64,000 bases of DNA from CBDCUW01 sp965222745 (GCA_965222745.1 CBDCUW010000004.1:248001-312000); one strand, 5' to 3'. Shown: positions 9,656 to 18,324, numbered from the stretch's first letter. Notes: generated by a model from the sequence alone, not told the origin. Program-made: numbers and translations.

Positions 9656-10237
9656 CTAGGTGACCAATGGCGTGACGACATCGCTAACCCACTGAAGAGC
9701 GTCACGGACACAATCGGTCAAGCCAAAGAGAATGGCCAAGGCCGGGAGTACGACGATGCAAATAGACAACTTCACATGCCCCTTATTCCATAAGTCAGCC
9801 TTCGCCTTAAATCCCGACCCTACCGTGCCAACATGCTCCTTCAACTCGCGAAACAAAACGATCAATCCAATCATGGAAATATCGAAAGCAATGATGTCCT
9901 GAGCTGAGGTTCGATTCCTGCAGGCTAAGGCCAGACCTATCGACATCACCAACAATAGCAGTGAAATCCAACCTCGATTCAAGAGCTCGTCCCAACCTAA
10001 CTGTTTCGGTTCCTGAGATGGTGTACGAAATGGCAAGGGATAAGTCCCGACTGGTGGCATTTTCTTTCGTGACGGGAACTTAGACACAATGTCCCAGACG
10101 AAATACAGTGCAAAGATAACGGGGACGCAGATTGCTTCAGGCACGAGCGAGATTGCGATGCTAGGAGTGGTGCCTGCTGGCGCGTTCTCTTCCGGGACCT
10201 CCGACAGATGTACCAGAATGAAATACACAATCACCAT
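9656..10237 (-). CDS. Multi-pass membrane protein of unknown function
   Basis: This is a 193-aa protein from ATG 10237 (a GTG at 10273 would add 12 residues). It has about five hydrophobic segments: an N-terminal V-I-V-Y-F-I-L-V-H-L, a V-P-V-I-F-A-L-Y-F-V-W stretch, W-I-S-L-L-L-L-V-M-S-I-G, S-M-I-G-L-I-V-L-F and I-C-I-V-V-L-P-A-L-A-I-L-F-G-L. No family was recognised. The start region overlaps the left edge of an IS66 remnant on the opposite strand, so the original N-terminus may have been altered by the insertion. Confidence 0.6.
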   Translation of the reverse strand: MVIVYFILVHLSEVPEENAPAGTTPSIAISLVPEAICVPVIFALYFVWDIVSKFPSRKKMPPVGTYPLPFRTPSQEPKQLGWDELLNRGWISLLLLVMSIGLALACRNRTSAQDIIAFDISMIGLIVLFRELKEHVGTVGSGFKAKADLWNKGHVKLSICIVVLPALAILFGLTDCVRDALQWVSDVVTPLVT

Positions 10238-10754
10238 GACGACATCCAGCACAAGCTCCAGCCTGACGATCACGGATTTCTGCGACCTGCACGAAATTTC
10301 GCCCGCGTCGTTCTACCAGTGGCGACGAAAGCTTCGAAGTCAAGCTGACCGGCGCGGCGAGTTTCTTGCCGTCGAGGTCAGTCAGCCGCGGAGTCCGACT
10401 CGCGACGTCAGGGTACGCTTCCTGAGTGGCGCACAGATCGAATTGGATGCCGGCGATAAGGAACAGCCAAACGCAGGTATTTTCCAGACGCCACGGCCAG
10501 CGGCGCTGATCGCCGGCGATCGCTACGATACGTCGTTCGCCGCGGCGGTGATCGCCAACCGGCTCGGCTATCACTTGCCGATCTACCGCCAAGAAGACAT
10601 GTTCGCCGAGTGCGGACTCCATCTGTCTCGTAGCACGCTGCTAAACCTCCAAGAAGCAGCCGAGCGTGTGCTTCGCCCGTTCGCGGCGTGGCTTGCCGAT
10701 CTGGTTCGCACTGACCGTTGCCTTGGCAGTGATGACACATCGATTCGTTTAGGG
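10236..10754 (+). pseudogene. IS66-family transposase remnant (TnpA-like part fused to TnpC-like part)
   Basis: The reading frame begins like the IS66 accessory protein TnpA (L-T-I-T-D-F-C-D, then S-F-Y-Q-W-R-R-K-L and L-S-G-A-Q-I-E-L-D). It then passes, without the rest of the element, into a central piece of the IS66 transposase: Y-H-L-P-I-Y-R-Q-E-D, L-S-R-S-T-L-L-N-L, and G-S-D-D-T-S-I-R at the first catalytic Asp region. TnpB and both ends of TnpC are missing, and the sequence stops where the ISAzo13 element is inserted. It is a non-functional deletion derivative. Confidence 0.75.
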
Positions 10755-12063
10755 CTTGCAAGACAATAAGCTACCGTATTGATCTTGCCGTTGGGCAGGA
10801 GGATTTCCGATACTTGCGGGATGCCGGATGCAAATGTTGTTGAATGGATTCGCGAAAAGTATACCGCATTGATCGGTGACCTCGATGAAAGGGGACGTCG
10901 AAGATGGGCGGCTGCCGAAGCGCGTTCGCTCGGACGCGGAGGAATCGCCGCGGTCGCCGCGGCGACTGGGATGTCGGATCGAACGATTCGCAACGGAATT
11001 GCCGAACTGGATGACCCCGAAGCCGCAGCGAGCAACCGACAGCGACGTCCAGGCGGAGGTCGCAAATCGAGGGAGGCCGAACAACCCGACTTGATTGACG
11101 CCTTGGAGCAACTGGTTGACGGAACTACTCGCGGCGATCCGATGTCTCCACTACGTTGGACCTGCAAGAGTACGCGAACACTTGCCAAGGAGTTGAACCG
11201 TCAGGGCTATGAGATCAGCAGCACGAAGGTCGGTGAGCTTCTGCGGTCTGCGGGCTACAGCTTGCAGGGCAATCGGAAGACGATCGAGGGCAAACAGCAT
11301 CCTGACCGCGACAGTCAATTTCAACATATCTCCGATCGAGTCAAAGCTTACCAGCGGACCGGCCAGCCGGTCATTTCGGTCGATACGAAAAAGAAAGAAC
11401 CGCTGGGAATGATGAAAAACGCGGGCCAGACGTACCGCAAGTCGGGTGACCCGGTCCGCGTAAAGACCCACGACTTCCCGGACAAAGAACTTGGGAAAGC
11501 GGTTCCCTATGGCGTCTACGATGTAACGCACAATGAGGCTGGAGTGTCGGTGGGGATCAGCCACGACACGGCTGAGTTTGCCATCGCGGCGATCCGCCGT
11601 TGGTGGAAGAAGATGGGGCGAAAGCGTCACGCCAAGGCGAAGCGATTGTTGATCACGGCGGACTGTGGTGGGAGCAACAGTCCGAGAACCAGATTGTGGC
11701 GTTGGGTACTGCAAAAGTTTGCCAACGAAACTGGCATGAAGATTGAACTGTGCCACTATCCGCCTGGGACCAGCAAATGGAACAAGATTGAACATCGATT
11801 GTTCTGTCACATCACCCGCAACTGGCAAGGCGTTCCGTTGGAAAGCCATGAGGTGGTTGTCAACTTGATTGGCGCGACCAGAACAGAAGAAGGTCTGGAA
11901 GTTCACGCGTGGCTTGATGAGTCCGAATATGAAAAGCGGAAGAGAGTCAGTGACGAACAGCTTTCGGAAGTAATCATCAAACGCGACAATTTTCATGGGG
12001 AATGGAACTACACGATCCTCCCCAATAAACCTACTAAGATTCGGTAATCAATTGTCTTGCAAG
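10755..12063 (+). mobile_element. ISAzo13-family insertion sequence with matching terminal inverted repeats
   Basis: CTTGCAAGACAAT at 10755-10767 is repeated exactly in inverted orientation at 12051-12063. Weaker matching continues inward (TACCG) and outward (TTAGG on both sides), so the true tips may lie a few bases outside these coordinates. The element encloses one transposase gene and interrupts an IS66 remnant. No clear target-site duplication could be read by eye. Confidence 0.8.
10821..12047 (+). CDS. ISAzo13-family transposase (DDE, 'Rhodopirellula transposase' type)
   Basis: A 408-aa protein from ATG 10821; a TTG at 10779 would add 14 residues. The N-terminal region holds a helix-turn-helix (A-A-A-T-G-M-S-D-R-T-I-R), followed by G-R-K-S-R and a second DNA-binding region with W-T-C-K-S-T-R-T-L-A-K-E-L. 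The catalytic core follows, with candidate acidic residues at V-I-S-V-D-T-K-K-K-E, I-T-A-D-C-G-G-S-N and W-N-K-I-E-H-R-L-F. The length and the closing W-N-Y-T-I-L-P match the family. The gene fills the IS from end to end with no frame damage, so the element may still be active. Confidence 0.88.
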   Translation: MPDANVVEWIREKYTALIGDLDERGRRRWAAAEARSLGRGGIAAVAAATGMSDRTIRNGIAELDDPEAAASNRQRRPGGGRKSREAEQPDLIDALEQLVDGTTRGDPMSPLRWTCKSTRTLAKELNRQGYEISSTKVGELLRSAGYSLQGNRKTIEGKQHPDRDSQFQHISDRVKAYQRTGQPVISVDTKKKEPLGMMKNAGQTYRKSGDPVRVKTHDFPDKELGKAVPYGVYDVTHNEAGVSVGISHDTAEFAIAAIRRWWKKMGRKRHAKAKRLLITADCGGSNSPRTRLWRWVLQKFANETGMKIELCHYPPGTSKWNKIEHRLFCHITRNWQGVPLESHEVVVNLIGATRTEEGLEVHAWLDESEYEKRKRVSDEQLSEVIIKRDNFHGEWNYTILPNKPTKIR

Positions 12064-12094
12064 TCCTAACCCAGAAAACCCAGAAAAAACCCAG

Positions 12095-12193
12095 AAGGTG
12101 CCATCCACCTTCTCCCCCAAAAGGTGCCACCCACCAATAATCAACTCATAAGGTGCCATCCACCAAGAGCAATCTCAAAAGGTGCCACCCACC
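12095..12193. repeat. Four copies of GGTGCCAYCCACC upstream of the RAYT gene
   Basis: The 13-mer GGTGCC(A)(T/C)CCACC occurs at 12097-12109, 12123-12135, 12152-12164 and 12181-12193, each preceded by AA or AAA and spaced 26-29 nt. Copies 1 and 3 have T and copies 2 and 4 have C at the variable base. The block begins just after the ISAzo13 element and ends 57 nt before the RAYT transposase gene. The same core recurs downstream of that gene, so these are likely REP-type sequences recognised by it. Confidence 0.75.
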
Positions 12194-12249
12194 AATTGCT
12201 TGATGTCTTGAAGGATCGCTGGTAGATTTGGTGAATCAAACCGGGATTC

Positions 12250-13419
12250 ATGGGGGCAGTGATCATGGGGCGGGCGCTTCGGGCTGAGCAGTTTGCGGTC
12301 GATGAGGTTTCGATTGTTCATGTCGTGCAGAGATGTGTGCGACGTGCGTTTCTAGCAGGAATGGATCGCGAGACGGGGAAGGATTTTGGGTTTCGCAGAG
12401 AGTGGATCCGTAGACGGATGGAGGCTCTGGCCTCGGTGTTCGGCGTCGATGTGCTCACCTATGCCGTTCTCTCAAACCACATGCACTTGATCCTTCGCAA
12501 TCGGCCCGATGTGGTTTCCGCATGGACCGACGAAGAGGTGGCGATTCGTTGGCTGAAAGTCTTTCCAGGACGTAGGCTCGAAGAACACCTGGGCGAACCG
12601 ACCAAGAATGACGTCGAAACGTTGGTTCGTGACCAAGAGCGGCTGCAGGAAATCCGCTCGCGTCTTGCCAATATCTCTTGGTTCATGCGGGCATTGAGCG
12701 AACCGATCGCCCGAATGGCCAACAAGCAGGATGAATGCACCGGTCGGTTTTGGGAGGGACGATTCAAGGCCCAGCGATTGGTGGACGAGGCTGGTTTGCT
12801 GGCCTGCGCGATGTATGTTGACCTCAATCCGGTGCGTGCGGCGATGGCGGAAACCCCCGATCAGTCCGAACACACTTCGGCGTACGACCGCATCAAGGGA
12901 GCGAAGGGACACGAGATACCCTCAGCAGCTTTCGACTTGATCCCGGTACCCACCGAGCAAAGGGGCGAAGAGACTCGTGACACGCCGGTGGACCAGTTAC
13001 GTGAACAACGTCGGGCCAAGAAACGCAATCCGACCGGTCGGAAGATTCGACGTGACGGATGGCTTGCACCGCTGCGTCTGAAACAGAGAGCCGAAGACCC
13101 GGAGGTCCACCGGGGTGGCGTGCGAGCAAGCAACAAGGGCTTTCTCGGCATCAACCTGGATGACTACTTACGGCTGCTTCGTTGGACGGCCAAGCCGACC
13201 GCCGAGAGCGAGCCGTCCCAAGTGCCTCCCTCGTTGCAACCGTTGTTGTCCCGTCTGGGCATCGACCTATCGATGTGGCGAGATCTGGTATGGAACTTCC
13301 AGCGTTACTTCGGCCGAAGTTGCTGCGCCGGCTCCCCTGATGAGATGACGGCGTTTGCCGAATCGACCGGGCGCAGTTGGCCAAGCGGATACCGCGGCGT
13401 TGCCGCGTGTTTCGCATGA
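12250..13419 (+). CDS. REP-associated tyrosine transposase (RAYT, Y1/IS200-like HUH domain)
   Basis: A 389-aa protein from ATG 12250 (ATG 12265 is an alternative). The Y1 transposase fold is supported by the H-M-H metal motif in S-N-H-M-H-L-I-L (His77 and His79) and the nucleophile candidate Tyr189 in C-A-M-Y-V-D-L-N-P-V-R-A. It also has the typical G-R-F-W-E-G-R-F-K segment. The long C-terminal extension after residue 240 is usual for planctomycete members. RAYTs nick and move REP sequences at their own flanks. Here GTGCCAYCCACC repeats lie on both sides, consistent with this protein's targets. The reading frame is intact. Confidence 0.85.
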   Translation: MGAVIMGRALRAEQFAVDEVSIVHVVQRCVRRAFLAGMDRETGKDFGFRREWIRRRMEALASVFGVDVLTYAVLSNHMHLILRNRPDVVSAWTDEEVAIRWLKVFPGRRLEEHLGEPTKNDVETLVRDQERLQEIRSRLANISWFMRALSEPIARMANKQDECTGRFWEGRFKAQRLVDEAGLLACAMYVDLNPVRAAMAETPDQSEHTSAYDRIKGAKGHEIPSAAFDLIPVPTEQRGEETRDTPVDQLREQRRAKKRNPTGRKIRRDGWLAPLRLKQRAEDPEVHRGGVRASNKGFLGINLDDYLRLLRWTAKPTAESEPSQVPPSLQPLLSRLGIDLSMWRDLVWNFQRYFGRSCCAGSPDEMTAFAESTGRSWPSGYRGVAACFA

Positions 13420-13613
13420 CTGAGCCGGTCACGGTCATGAACAGCATTGTTGGATGCTCTCGAAGCCTATCAGTCGATTTCACTCAGATCGCTGTTCTGT
13501 GCTGAAGCCCCTTTGACGGCTTTCGCGTCATTTGTGTCGCCACTTCGTGGCTACCGATGATGAGTGTCTCGCGAACCGGCGGCTCTCACCGCCGGCAAAG
13601 CCTGTGTCAGCCC

Positions 13614-13727
13614 TCCGGGCTTGGTTGAGCAGCCTGATTTCAGAAAGTACCACCCACCGAATTGTGATTCTCCGGGCTTGGTTGAGCAGCCTGATTTCAG
13701 AAAGTGCCACCCACCGAATTGTGATTC
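13614..13727. repeat. Tandem pair of 57-bp REP-like units containing GTGCCACCCACC
   Basis: Unit 1 (13614-13670) and unit 2 (13671-13727) are head-to-tail and nearly identical; the one difference seen is A versus G in the GTRCCACCCACC core. Each starts TCCGGGCTTGGTTGAGCAGC and ends ACCGAATTGTGATTC. A separate hairpin (CCGGCGG at 13576-13582, CCGCCGG at 13589-13595) lies just before. The rest of the 13420-13846 gap shows no gene. The block flanks the RAYT gene on its 3' side. Confidence 0.8.
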
Positions 13728-13846
13728 TGGGCGAAAGAATTTTGGGAAAGTCGTCAATCGGATTGACCCGTGGAATCTTGCTAGTCGATTTATCCGTTAA
13801 GGCCTATTGACGGTGGTGCCGCGCAATCTCCGTTTTAACGATCGAA

Positions 13847-14911
13847 ATGTCCCAAGCCACGTATCCAGAATTACTCACGCCGGTCTCCTCGGATTCCCCC
13901 ACGGGTGCGAATCTTGAGTATGACCCTCGTTTTGTGGAAATGATACGGCTTGCCGAGGGGACTCGCGAACAGCAGTACGGCAACACGATCGTCGCGGCAC
14001 AGCCGCCCGATTGGCGAGCCATCAGCCCGTTGGCGTCTCAGCTGGCTTGTGAAACACGCGATCTGCGGCTGGCGGTGGTCTTTGTGGAACTGATGACCTG
14101 CAGCGAAGGTTTGCCCGGTTTGGCGGGAGGCTTGGAGCTGCTTCAACACTGGGTTTGCCAGTTTTGGGATGATGTTCATCCTCAATTGGAAGAAGAGGAC
14201 GGCAACGATTCTTTTGTCCGTATCAACGCCTTGGGGCGGCTTTGCGAATCGGACCGGCTGCCCGTTTTGATTGCCAGAATGCCGCTGGTGGAAGCACCAC
14301 CGCACGTGACCGTTCGGCTGGAAGATGTTCAGTGGGCTCAAGGCAGTGCCCACCCGTCACCCAAAACGGAACGCCCCACACCGATGGAAATCGAGGCGGC
14401 TTTCCTGAGTCTTTCGCTGGCCGAACTTCGCCAGCGATACGAAACGGCTCAACGAGCCGAATTGGCTTTGGCGGAAACGGTTCGCTTTCTGGAACAAACA
14501 GCCGGCCAGGGAGTTTGGGACGCCGGCGCACTCGTCGAACAGCTATCGGGTTGCAGCGGCGTTTTGAAGGAACACCTTCGCGCTCGCTTGTCGGCCTCCG
14601 ACTCGGTCGTCTCCAGCGTGGCAGCTGCCGAATCGGCCGACGATCCAGCGGTCACTCAGTGGGAACACCAGACCGTCGATCAGTCGATCACCAGCCTGTC
14701 CAAAATCCGCGTCGAATCGCGCGACGAGGCTGCCCAAGTGATCTCTGCAGCAACGCGTTACTTCGAACGACACGAACCCTCCAGTCCCGTGCCGTTGTTG
14801 TTGCGCCGTGCAAAGCGGCTGATCAATCAAGATTTTGTTGACATCCTGCGCGACTTGGCGCCCGACGCTTTGGTGCAGGCAAAAAATCTATCCGGCGAAA
14901 CCGACGAATAA
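13847..14911 (+). CDS. tssA: Type VI secretion system protein TssA (ImpA N-terminal domain)
   Basis: A 354-aa protein with the ImpA_N signature in its first 130 residues: L-L-T-P-V-S-S-D-S-P-T-G-A-N-L-E-Y-D-P-R, then P-D-W-R-A-I and L-A-G-G-L-E-L-L-Q-H-W-V with F-W-D-D-V-H-P. TssA caps the growing sheath and links it to the baseplate. It is the first gene of the T6SS operon and is read toward tssB. The C-terminal half (residues 250-354) ends in a region with L-R-R-A-K-R-L-I-N-Q-D-F typical of short TssA proteins. Confidence 0.9.
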   Translation: MSQATYPELLTPVSSDSPTGANLEYDPRFVEMIRLAEGTREQQYGNTIVAAQPPDWRAISPLASQLACETRDLRLAVVFVELMTCSEGLPGLAGGLELLQHWVCQFWDDVHPQLEEEDGNDSFVRINALGRLCESDRLPVLIARMPLVEAPPHVTVRLEDVQWAQGSAHPSPKTERPTPMEIEAAFLSLSLAELRQRYETAQRAELALAETVRFLEQTAGQGVWDAGALVEQLSGCSGVLKEHLRARLSASDSVVSSVAAAESADDPAVTQWEHQTVDQSITSLSKIRVESRDEAAQVISAATRYFERHEPSSPVPLLLRRAKRLINQDFVDILRDLAPDALVQAKNLSGETDE

Positions 14912-14971
14912 CACGGATCGCCATGTTTGCGTATCGCTTACCAACCGTCGTCTGTATTGAAAGGTAACTTG

Positions 14972-15496
14972 ATGTCCGAGAGCAGTCAAAAATTCATCTC
15001 GCGCAACCGCCCACCACGTGTTCAGATTGAGTATGACGTGGAGACGTACGGGGCAGAGAAGAAGGTGCAGTTGCCGTTCGTGATGGGTGTGTTGGCCGAT
15101 CTTTCCGGAGATCCCGCCGAGCCACTTGGCGACGTCGCTGATCGAAAATTCTTGGAGACCGACGTCGACAATTTTGACGACCGGCTCAAATCAATGAAGC
15201 CTCGCGCTGCGTTCCAAGTGGAAAACAAGCTGACCGGCGAAGGCAACTTGAGCGTCGATCTGACCTTCGAGTCGATGGACGACTTTGAGCCCGGCCGCGT
15301 TGCTCAGCGAGTCGAACCGCTGGATAAGCTTCTGAACGCTCGCACCCAACTGGCACAACTGGCCACCTACATGGATGGCAAAACGGGTGCCGAGGAATTG
15401 GTCGCTCGCTTGATCAGCGATCCAGCACTGCTCAAGGAACTCGCCGAAAAGCCACTGGAAGTTGAATCGGCCGAGCCCGACGCCGAGGCAGCGTAG
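14972..15496 (+). CDS. tssB: T6SS contractile sheath small subunit TssB (VipA)
   Basis: A 174-aa protein started at ATG 14972, preceded by AAAGGTAACTTG. The frame is open upstream to 14927, but those residues do not match the family. The conserved N-terminal N-R-P-P-R-V-Q-I-E-Y-D-V-E-T-Y-G, the L-P-F-V-M-G-V-L-A-D-L-S-G strand and the F-E-S-M-D-D-F-E-P motif identify VipA/TssB. It forms the contractile sheath with TssC, encoded 106 nt downstream. Confidence 0.95.
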   Translation: MSESSQKFISRNRPPRVQIEYDVETYGAEKKVQLPFVMGVLADLSGDPAEPLGDVADRKFLETDVDNFDDRLKSMKPRAAFQVENKLTGEGNLSVDLTFESMDDFEPGRVAQRVEPLDKLLNARTQLAQLATYMDGKTGAEELVARLISDPALLKELAEKPLEVESAEPDAEAA

Positions 15497-15602
15497 AGCT
15501 CCCAAGCGACCGACAATCGCCGCAAATGTCATTTGCCAGTTCAATTAAAACCATCATCAACACCGAAACAAAGACACATCACAACCAGCGGGGAATTCAA
15601 GG

Positions 15603-17105
15603 ATGAGTGACACCCAATCGGATACGACACCGACCAGTGCCGAAGCTGCCGAAACCGTGACCCTGGACAACCTGGCCGCGTTGATCGATGCCGAGTTTCG
15701 GCCTCGCAGCAGCGAAGCGACTCAGGCAGTCGCCACGGCGGTCAATACGCTTGCCCAACAGCTGGTGACCAGCGACCTGGTCGTCAGCGACGACGCGATC
15801 AAAACCATCGAGGCGCTCGTCGCCGAGATCGATCGTAAGATCGGCGAGCAGATGAACGAGATTTTGCATCACGATGCGTTTCAAAAGTTGGAAGGGGCGT
15901 GGCGCGGTCTGGCCCACCTGGTCAACAATACCGAGACCGACGAGATGTTGAAGATTCGGGTGTTGAACATTTCCAAGAAGGATCTTCACAAGACGCTGAA
16001 GAAGTACAAAGGGACCGCTTGGGATCAAAGCCCGATCTTCAAGAAGCTGTATGAAGAAGAGTACGGGCAGTTCGGTGGTGAGCCCTACGGTGCGTTGATC
16101 GGTGATTACAACTTTGACCACACGCCAGTTGATCTGGAGCTGTTGGGCGAAATCGCGAAAGTCGCCGCCGCTGCCCACGCACCTTTCATCACCGCCGCCA
16201 GCCCGACGTTGATGCACATGTCTTCCTGGCAGGAACTCGCCAACCCGCGCGATTTGACCAAGATCTTCCAAACCGCCGAATACGCTACTTGGAGATCGCT
16301 GCGAGATGACGAAGATTCGCGTTACGTCGGTTTGACGATGCCGCGGTTTTTGGCGCGTCAACCTTACGGGGCAGCGAGCAATCCGGTGGAGGAGTTCGCT
16401 TTTGAGGAAGACACTGCCGGTCCGGACCACAGCCGTTACGTTTGGGCCAACGCGGCTTACGCGTTCGCGGTGAACGTCAATCGGTCCTTCAAACTGCACG
16501 GTTGGTGCTCGCGAATTCGCGGCGTCGAATCGGGCGGTTCGGTGGAAAAACTGCCGGTCCACACTTTCCCAACCGACGACGGCGGGATCGACATGAAGTG
16601 CCCGACCGAGATCGCGATCAGCGACCGTCGCGAGGCGGAACTGGCCAAGAACGGATTGATGCCGTTGGTTTACCGCAAGAACAGCGATCTGGCCTCCTTC
16701 ATCGGCGCCCAATCGCTGAACAATCCCGCCATCTTTGAAGACGACGACGCGACCGCCAACGCTCGTTTGTCGGGACGTCTGCCCTACCTGTTCGCGGTCT
16801 GCCGTTTCGCGCACTACCTGAAGTGCATCGTGCGGGACAAAGTGGGATCGTTCAAAGAACGAAACGACATGCAAATCTGGTTGAACAACTGGATCAGCCA
16901 ATACGTCGACACCAACCCTGCGACCGCGTCCGAATTGGACAAGGCGCGACGTCCGCTGGCCGGTGCGGAAGTGGTGGTCGAAGAGGTCGAAGGGAACCCC
17001 GGCTACTACAACGCCAAGTTCTTCCTGCGGCCCCACTACCAGTTGGAAGGACTGACCGTCTCGCTCCGCCTGGTTAGCAAGTTGCCCTCGGCCAAGGCCG
17101 CTTAG
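15603..17105 (+). CDS. tssC: T6SS contractile sheath large subunit TssC (VipB)
   Basis: A 500-aa protein of the normal family length. Diagnostic stretches are W-R-G-L-A-H-L-V-N-N-T-E (residues ~100-111), Y-G-A-L-I-G-D-Y-N-F-D near 160, the aromatic L-M-H-M-S-S-W-Q-E-L-A-N, and R-Y-V-G-L-T-M-P-R-F-L-A-R. The C-terminal end carries L-R-P-H-Y-Q-L-E-G-L-T-V-S-L-R. It assembles with TssB around the Hcp tube and supplies the contraction force. A 479-aa open frame on the opposite strand (15597-17036) is a coding shadow. Confidence 0.96.
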   Translation: MSDTQSDTTPTSAEAAETVTLDNLAALIDAEFRPRSSEATQAVATAVNTLAQQLVTSDLVVSDDAIKTIEALVAEIDRKIGEQMNEILHHDAFQKLEGAWRGLAHLVNNTETDEMLKIRVLNISKKDLHKTLKKYKGTAWDQSPIFKKLYEEEYGQFGGEPYGALIGDYNFDHTPVDLELLGEIAKVAAAAHAPFITAASPTLMHMSSWQELANPRDLTKIFQTAEYATWRSLRDDEDSRYVGLTMPRFLARQPYGAASNPVEEFAFEEDTAGPDHSRYVWANAAYAFAVNVNRSFKLHGWCSRIRGVESGGSVEKLPVHTFPTDDGGIDMKCPTEIAISDRREAELAKNGLMPLVYRKNSDLASFIGAQSLNNPAIFEDDDATANARLSGRLPYLFAVCRFAHYLKCIVRDKVGSFKERNDMQIWLNNWISQYVDTNPATASELDKARRPLAGAEVVVEEVEGNPGYYNAKFFLRPHYQLEGLTVSLRLVSKLPSAKAA

Positions 17106-17154
17106 TTTTGTCGCGGTCTTACCTCAATCGTAAACATTCGCAGGGAGTACACTG

Positions 17155-17634
17155 ATGATTCTGTTGAAATTCAAGAAGGAAATCAAAGGCGACGCGACCG
17201 CCGCTGGCTTCGAGGGCCAGATCAAGTTGTTGTCAACTTCGTTCAGCGCTTCGCGTATGGTTTCGGTTGCCGCCGGCAGCGAAGCTCGCGAAACGGGCAC
17301 GCCCGTTTTTTCGGAAGTCAATTGTGCGAAAGAATTCGACATCGCGTCGACCGAGCTGTTCATGCAAAGCGTCTCGGGCGCCAGCCTGGAAGAGGCCACG
17401 CTGACCTATCTGCAAACCGACAGCGAGGGAAATCCGCAGGTTTACCTGGTCGTCACGTTGACCGACCCGATCGTGACCAGCTATTCCCACAGCGGTTCGG
17501 TCGGTGACAAACCGAGTGAAAGCTTCACGTTGAACTTCACCAAGATTCAACTCGCTTACACTCAGTACACCGGCGAAAAAGCGACCAAAGCGTCGCCCAA
17601 GGGCTGGAACCTGTTGAGTGCCTCGGCAGCGTAG
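17155..17634 (+). CDS. hcp: T6SS inner tube protein Hcp (TssD)
   Basis: A 159-aa protein with a GGGAG ribosome-binding site a few bases before the ATG. It shows the Hcp1 fold pattern: I-K-G-D-A-T-A-A-G-F-E-G-Q-I near the N-terminus, T-E-L-F-M-Q-S-V-S-G near the middle, V-T-L-T-D-P-I-V-T-S-Y, and a closing F-T-K-I-Q-L-A-Y-T-Q-Y. Hcp hexamers stack into the tube expelled by the sheath. There is no extra C-terminal toxin domain. Confidence 0.93.
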   Translation: MILLKFKKEIKGDATAAGFEGQIKLLSTSFSASRMVSVAAGSEARETGTPVFSEVNCAKEFDIASTELFMQSVSGASLEEATLTYLQTDSEGNPQVYLVVTLTDPIVTSYSHSGSVGDKPSESFTLNFTKIQLAYTQYTGEKATKASPKGWNLLSASAA

Positions 17635-17643
17635 CGTGACGGC

Positions 17644-18189
17644 ATGCAAGCCGATTCCCAAGTTGATCGTCCTACTTCGTCGCTGCTGGATCGTTTGATC
17701 AGCAGCGACGATTCCGACGTATCATCCGTTTCGGGTGCCCCCGGTGTCGCTTCGCCCGGTTTGAAAATCAACCGTCGCAGGCGGGCAAGACAGATGTCGA
17801 TTCTGCGAGCCCAGATCGAACGTGACCTGCTGGCTCTGTTGGGAACCAGGCAGATGATGTCGGAGGCCGAGCTGAAGGCGTGGCCGCTGGTTGAATCGAG
17901 TGTGCTGAATTACGGCATTCCCGATCTTTCGGGAACGACCGCCAGCAGCATCGATACCGGCAAGCTGCAGAAAACGCTGGCGCGAATCATCCGACGGTTC
18001 GAGCCGAGGTTGCATCCCGACAGCGTATCGGTTTCGTGCCGCGTGGGTTCTCCAGCACGCAACGATGTACGCGTTGAGATCGAAGCGTTGTTTGGACCCG
18101 AAGATGCCTTGGAGTCGTTCGCGATGGGAGTCTCGATTTGCCTGGGTAGCGGCCATTGCTCGGTCGATGGTCGACCAAGCGCCGCTTGA
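17644..18189 (+). CDS. tssE: T6SS baseplate wedge protein TssE (gp25-like)
   Basis: A 181-aa protein 9 nt after hcp. The gp25/TssE signature is present: R-D-L-L-A-L-L-G-T-R-Q (about residues 59-69), then S-V-L-N-Y-G-I-P-D-L, and R-I-I-R-R-F-E-P-R-L in the C-terminal half. The first ~45 residues (S/D-rich) are variable, as in other members. It joins the baseplate to the sheath. A block of inverted repeats separates it from tssF, so the two may not be tightly cotranscribed. Confidence 0.92.
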   Translation: MQADSQVDRPTSSLLDRLISSDDSDVSSVSGAPGVASPGLKINRRRRARQMSILRAQIERDLLALLGTRQMMSEAELKAWPLVESSVLNYGIPDLSGTTASSIDTGKLQKTLARIIRRFEPRLHPDSVSVSCRVGSPARNDVRVEIEALFGPEDALESFAMGVSICLGSGHCSVDGRPSAA

Positions 18190-18206
18190 GGGCAGTTTCG
18201 AGGAGG

Positions 18207-18306
18207 GGCTTTGCTCAAAAAAGGGGTCTGACCCTCTCCGAGCACAATAATCGTCAACAAGAATCGCCGCCTTCTAAAGGGTCAGACCCCTTTTTTGGGC
18301 AAAGCC
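18207..18306. repeat. 29-bp inverted repeat pair around a 42-bp spacer, between tssE and tssF
   Basis: 18207-18235 and 18278-18306 are inverted copies matching at 28 of 29 positions. The core reads AAAAAAGGGGTCTGACCCT, and GGTCTGACC is itself near-palindromic. The arrangement (two inverted units, short spacer) resembles a BIME or REP doublet. A relative of the core (AAAAAAGGGGTCAGGAGCC) lies at 54990-55020. It could also act as a transcription attenuator inside the T6SS operon. Confidence 0.8.
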
Positions 18307-18324
18307 TCGTGTAGGCCAGGAAAC

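Noticed and set aside
12097..12193. Four 13-mers as a transcription-factor operator array for the RAYT gene
   Set aside because: The same core recurs in a longer unit downstream of the gene, which fits REP sequences better than an operator.
13614..13727. Tandem 57-bp repeats as a short CRISPR array
   Set aside because: The units are directly adjacent, with no variable spacers, and no cas genes are near. The core matches the RAYT-associated repeat.
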